NCBI GenBank assembly: GCA_900541175.1
Contig: UQIT01000031.1
Location: 1 to 23,614, forward strand
DNA from: an uncultured Collinsella sp.
GTDB taxonomy: Bacteria; Actinomycetota; Coriobacteriia; Coriobacteriales; Coriobacteriaceae
DNA: 23,614 nucleotides
Direction: 5' to 3'
Shown here: positions 20,859 to 23,614 of the stretch, one piece after another
Position numbering within the stretch: the stretch's first letter is position 1
Layout of the letters: every line of letters begins with the position of its first letter
Notes under the pieces: model-generated
Told to the model about the DNA's origin: nothing
Seen by the model: the letters and a program-made list of their open reading frames with translations, nothing else
Database searches by the model: none
Made by a program: the position numbers and the translations under genes

Positions 20859-21069
20859 ATGGGGCCCTTCCTATCGTTACGCACGGCAACGGTGCATATC
20901 AATTGGTACAAGGGTAACATCTAACAGCTGAAGGCAAACGCGCGATTATCGTTACATTTTTATGACCTGGCAAACGGCGGTAATGGAGCCGCGGGCGCGC
21001 GGTTATGGGCGCATTCGTTAACAATGACGAAACGCTAACAGCCCCTCTCCCCGCAGGTCATCGAGCGTG
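20859..21069. other. Intergenic region upstream of the HD-GYP operon
   Basis: This 211-bp region should hold the promoter for the minus-strand HD-GYP operon, but I cannot pick a convincing one. GAGCGT-GCTA-ACGCTC (21063-21078) is a perfect 6-bp hairpin overlapping the stop codon of the alpha/beta hydrolase gene. No T-run follows, so it is at most a weak terminator. Nothing else is evident. Confidence 0.3.
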
Positions 21070-21867
21070 CTAACGCTCCAAGACGTCGCGAACGGCGTTT
21101 GCCGCCGTAACGGGGCGATCGCGCAAACCGTTATGCGCGCCCGGGATCGTCACAAGGGGGCAATCGAGATATTCGGCAGCCGCTCGCGTGCCAGCCTCGC
21201 GAGGTGTATCGACCGAAAGCTCGCCCAAAAACACGGCCGACACCGCCTTTGACGCGCGGGCGCGCTCCCAGTCGGGAGCATATGTCATATTTGTTCCGTA
21301 TTCATTGGCCATAAAGCAACGACCATTGCGCAGGGCATGTTTGACTTCCGCTTCGGTCGTCCCAGGAGCCTCGGGGTCCAAGTCGCCGAGAGCTCCCAAG
21401 AAAAGCCGGAGCGCCCTTGAAACCTTTCCAGCTGCAATCATATCGAGCAAAACCGGAGCTGCGCCCATACCGACGCCTTCGGCCGACACAGCCGGCTCAT
21501 GCAGAATCGCACGGGCGACGAGATGAGGTTCGGTGCGAAGAAGCTCCAGCGCCACCAACGTACCGGCGCTATGCGCAAGCACATTTGCCGAAGCGCCAAC
21601 GTGTTCGATCACGGCTTGCAGATCGGCGGCCTGAGCGGCAAGATCATAGCTGCCGTCTGCCGCATCGCTGCTGCCACCGCAGCCGCGGCGGTCGTAGGCA
21701 ATTACGCGGTAGTTGCGGCTGAGCTCACAAGCGATACCGTCGAAAAATGTGCCGTCGACACAAGCGCCGTGCACGCACACCAAGGCAGGAGCATCAGGCG
21801 ACACATCTGGGCCGGCATATTCGCGACAGGCAATCGTGGTGCCCGCATTCTCGACCGTAAAATCCAT
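21070..21867 (-). CDS. Alpha/beta-fold hydrolase
   Basis: A 265-residue alpha/beta hydrolase. The oxyanion-hole block is CVHGACVDG (31-39). The nucleophile elbow is AHSAG with Ser100; the first position of the usual GxSxG is Ala. The acid is probably Asp220 and the base His245 in PGAHNG. This places it among generic esterase/lactonase/peroxidase-like hydrolases; the substrate cannot be named. GGGGG lies 6 nt before the ATG. It stands alone on the minus strand, about 210 bp from the next gene, and is divergent from the radical SAM gene. Confidence 0.87.
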   Translation of the reverse strand: MDFTVENAGTTIACREYAGPDVSPDAPALVCVHGACVDGTFFDGIACELSRNYRVIAYDRRGCGGSSDAADGSYDLAAQAADLQAVIEHVGASANVLAHSAGTLVALELLRTEPHLVARAILHEPAVSAEGVGMGAAPVLLDMIAAGKVSRALRLFLGALGDLDPEAPGTTEAEVKHALRNGRCFMANEYGTNMTYAPDWERARASKAVSAVFLGELSVDTPREAGTRAAAEYLDCPLVTIPGAHNGLRDRPVTAANAVRDVLER

Positions 21868-22092
21868 GTTGTGCCCCCATCATCAATGCTCATCCGGTTG
21901 CACGTCAGTGCGGTTGGACGGACCCGTATTGCCTTACGCCTTGTTAACAGATTAACTGTACCCGACCCGAGGCTTTTCATGGCACGGCATAATGAGCGAC
22001 GTGAAAAAACGAAACTTGTAAAGCAAGAGCCCACACCTTGCTTTGGAGCCGATGCTATGCTTAGGCACAATTGTCTTGAGGAGCATATGCCT
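21868..22092. promoter_or_regulatory. Divergent intergenic region with two small inverted repeats
   Basis: AAAGCAAG (22020-22027) and CTTGCTTT (22037-22044) are perfect 8-bp arms about 50 bp before the radical SAM start codon and may form a leader hairpin. GTTAA-CAGA-TTAAC (about 21943-21956), nearer the hydrolase gene, is a small operator-like palindrome. No confident promoter can be placed on either strand. Confidence 0.35.
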
Positions 22093-22869
22093 ATGTCTAC
22101 GTTTTTGAATGCCAGCCCCATCTTTGGGCCCGTTCGCAGCCGTCGCCTTGGCCTCTCGCTCGGCGTCAACATGATGCCGGCCAGCGGCAAAATCTGCACG
22201 TTCGACTGCATTTACTGCGAAAACGGCCTCAACGCCGAGCGCCCCTGCCATGAGCCGCACAACACAGCTGCCGTGGTACTCGACGCGCTCGAGGCAAAGC
22301 TGCGCGAGATGGCAGCCGAGGGCGAGCTCCCCGATGTGATCACCTTCGCAGGCAACGGCGAGCCCACCGCCGCACCGGAGTTTCCGCAGGCCATCGCCGG
22401 CGCCGTCGCGCTGCGCGACGAGCTTGTCCCAAACTCCAAGATCGCCGTGCTCTCCAACGGCACGCGCGCCGACCGCCCCGAGGTGCACGACGCGCTCATG
22501 ATGGTCGATGACAACATTCTTAAGCTCGATACCGCCGACTCGGCGTTTATCCAGCTGCTCGACCAGCCCGTTGGCCCCTACGACGTTGAGCACCAGATTG
22601 AGACGTTCGCAAGCTTTGACGGTCGCGTTATTATCCAGACGATCTTTTTGACCGGTGAGTATCTGGGCAAGCCCATCGACAACACCGGCGAGGAGTACGT
22701 TGCCCCCTGGCTCGCGGCGCTTGAGCGCATTCGCCCACAAGAAGCGACCATCTACACGGTGGCGCGCGAGACACCAATCGCCGGCCTTGCCAAAGCAGCA
22801 CCCGAGGCCCTCGACGCCATTGCCGCGCGCGCGCGTGCCCTCGGCATCCCCTGCCAGGTGAGCTACTAG
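22093..22869 (+). CDS. Radical SAM protein
   Basis: A 258-residue radical SAM protein starting MSTFLNASPIFGPVRSRRLG. The [4Fe-4S] cluster motif is CTFDCIYC (Cys35, Cys39, Cys42), followed by FAGNGEPT, the block that contacts SAM in this subgroup. The family resembles short radical SAM enzymes with the FGPVxSRRLGxSLGVN opening found in Bacteroidetes and Firmicutes, whose substrates are mostly unknown. The start at 22093 gives 9 nt to GAGGAG; an ATG 6 nt earlier gives only 3 nt. The frame is open for almost 200 codons upstream, but that part is antisense to the hydrolase gene and is not believed to be coding. Confidence 0.86.
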   Translation: MSTFLNASPIFGPVRSRRLGLSLGVNMMPASGKICTFDCIYCENGLNAERPCHEPHNTAAVVLDALEAKLREMAAEGELPDVITFAGNGEPTAAPEFPQAIAGAVALRDELVPNSKIAVLSNGTRADRPEVHDALMMVDDNILKLDTADSAFIQLLDQPVGPYDVEHQIETFASFDGRVIIQTIFLTGEYLGKPIDNTGEEYVAPWLAALERIRPQEATIYTVARETPIAGLAKAAPEALDAIAARARALGIPCQVSY

Positions 22870-22910
22870 CAAAACCACGCAGCAGCCAGTGTCCGCCATC
22901 CCACTCCATC

Positions 22911-22977
22911 AGTTGCGGTGATATAGTTCCTGTTTATGCTGTTAAACCGCTTAAATCGGAACTATATCACCGCAACT
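22911..22977. repeat. REP-like palindrome, AGTTGCGGTGATATAGTTCC family
   Basis: AGTTGCGGTGATATAGTTCC (22911-22930) and its exact inverted copy (22958-22977) enclose 27 bp. The 20-bp perfect arms are the longest perfect arms in the window. The element lies between the radical SAM gene and the aminopeptidase gene, with its right arm next to the aminopeptidase promoter. It is unrelated in sequence to the other palindrome families here. Confidence 0.85.
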
Positions 22978-22998
22978 TTAATGGACGCGTGGGTGGGC

Positions 22999-23004
22999 TA
23001 TACT
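22999..23004 (+). promoter_or_regulatory. Probable -10 element of the aminopeptidase gene
   Basis: TATACT lies 25 bp before the start codon. The position 17 bp upstream reads CTTTAA and overlaps the end of the palindromic repeat, so the -35 element is poor. Confidence 0.4.
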
Positions 23005-23029
23005 AGCTGCGGATGAAAGGAAGTTAGCC

Positions 23030-23614
23030 ATGTATGACAAAGGACCCGTTCCTGGCCGCAACGACGCTTGCTGGTGCGGCAGCGGCAAAAAATATAAGAA
23101 ATGCCATAGCGCCTTCGACGAGCGCCTCGAGCGCTTGTGGGAAGAGGGCTGGGAGGTTCTGCCCCGCACGCTCTACAAGACGCCCGCCGATATCGAGGGC
23201 ATCAAGCGCTCGGCCGCTATCAACGTGGGCGCGCTCGATTACGTAGGCGAACACATCGCCGCAGGCATGACTACCAACCAGATTGACCAGATGATCTATG
23301 ACTACACCGTCGAGCACGGCGGCACACCGGCAGACCTCAACTACGAGGGCTACCCCAAAAGCGTGTGCACCTCGATCAACGACGTCGTCTGCCACGGTAT
23401 CCCCTGCGATGCGGATGTGCTGCACGAGGGCGACATCATCAACGTCGACTGCTCCACGATCCTGGACGGTTACTTTAGTGATTCGAGCCGTATGTTCTGC
23501 ATCGGCGAGGTCTCGGCCGAGCGCCAGTGCCTGGTCGACGTCACTCGTGCCAGCGTGGAGGCGGGTCTGGCCGCCGTCAAGCCGTGGATGGCGGTGGCCG
23601 CGCTTCCTTGGTGC
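23030..23614 (+). CDS. map: Methionine aminopeptidase with N-terminal SEC-C motif (3' end outside window)
   Basis: 195 codons are visible. Residues 9-26 are a SEC-C zinc motif (GRNDACWCGSGKKYKKCH, with Cys14, Cys16, Cys25 and His26), which in some bacterial methionine aminopeptidases is thought to aid ribosome binding. From about residue 52 the type I aminopeptidase fold follows, with VCHGIP (His122) and the metal ligands Asp140 and Asp151 in NVDCSTILDGYFSDSSRMF. The enzyme removes the initiator methionine from new proteins. AAAGGAAG lies before the ATG. The remaining ligands and the C-terminus are beyond the window. Confidence 0.92.
   Translation, partial: MYDKGPVPGRNDACWCGSGKKYKKCHSAFDERLERLWEEGWEVLPRTLYKTPADIEGIKRSAAINVGALDYVGEHIAAGMTTNQIDQMIYDYTVEHGGTPADLNYEGYPKSVCTSINDVVCHGIPCDADVLHEGDIINVDCSTILDGYFSDSSRMFCIGEVSAERQCLVDVTRASVEAGLAAVKPWMAVAALPWC

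Noticed and set aside
21499..22092. N-terminal extension of the radical SAM gene of almost 200 codons
   Set aside because: It overlaps the alpha/beta hydrolase gene on the opposite strand, has no similarity to the family and no ribosome site. The family starts at the Met after GAGGAG.
1..23614. tRNA, rRNA, insertion sequence or prophage genes
   Set aside because: I looked for tRNA-like cloverleaf ends, transposase motifs and integrase motifs and saw none.

Overview
The window looks like chromosomal DNA from a high-G+C, human-gut-type actinobacterium of the class Coriobacteriia, most likely Collinsella or a close relative. This rests on the codon bias of the core genes, the mix of actinobacterial and Firmicute-like families (GluBCDA-like uptake, CmpB-like membrane protein, DUF2975 plus small XRE regulator), the Dxs route to isoprenoids, and several palindromic repeat families in intergenic DNA. 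The assignment is by recall of family features, not by a search.

Left part (1-8035, almost all minus strand): a TetR regulator with palindromes in its own promoter; a compact intergenic module (about 1000-1335) holding a 41-residue hydrophobic peptide gene, a convergent small RNA and a LexA-like box; a Cof-type HAD phosphatase; a TetR/MFS efflux pair with two matching operators; the ammonium transporter/PII pair amt-glnK separated by a large imperfect hairpin; and an HD-domain protein followed by a CmpB-like membrane protein. Middle (8264-14825, plus strand): a 1-deoxyxylulose-5-phosphate synthase, a strong terminator, three long palindromes repeated every 80-81 bp, then a glutamate-type ABC uptake operon (Tat-like lipoprotein, two permeases, ATPase) and a class I glutamine amidotransferase of the gamma-Glu-GABA hydrolase type, closed by a G/C-rich terminator.

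Right part (14939-21867, minus strand): an orphan three-gene ABC exporter resembling bacteriocin self-immunity pumps; a DUF2975 membrane protein plus XRE regulator whose promoter shares a motif with the exporter promoter; an Hpt protein downstream of a multidomain protein (degenerate GGDEF, receiver, HD-GYP); and an alpha/beta hydrolase. The end (22093-23614, plus strand) has a radical SAM protein, a perfect 20-bp palindrome and the start of a SEC-C-tagged methionine aminopeptidase. Amt/PII, the glutamate transporter and the amidotransferase give the window a nitrogen-acquisition theme, although they are separate operons.

The most interesting object is the 1000-1335 module. It has the layout of a type I toxin-antitoxin system: small membrane peptide with basic tail, sequestered ribosome site, convergent RNA sharing a two-way terminator, and a near-consensus Gram-positive SOS box inside the peptide promoter. 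It is bracketed by two copies of one palindromic repeat. No annotation tool could be run, so this is a prediction from sequence layout. At least four unrelated palindromic repeat families occupy the intergenic regions, probably REP/BIME-type elements.
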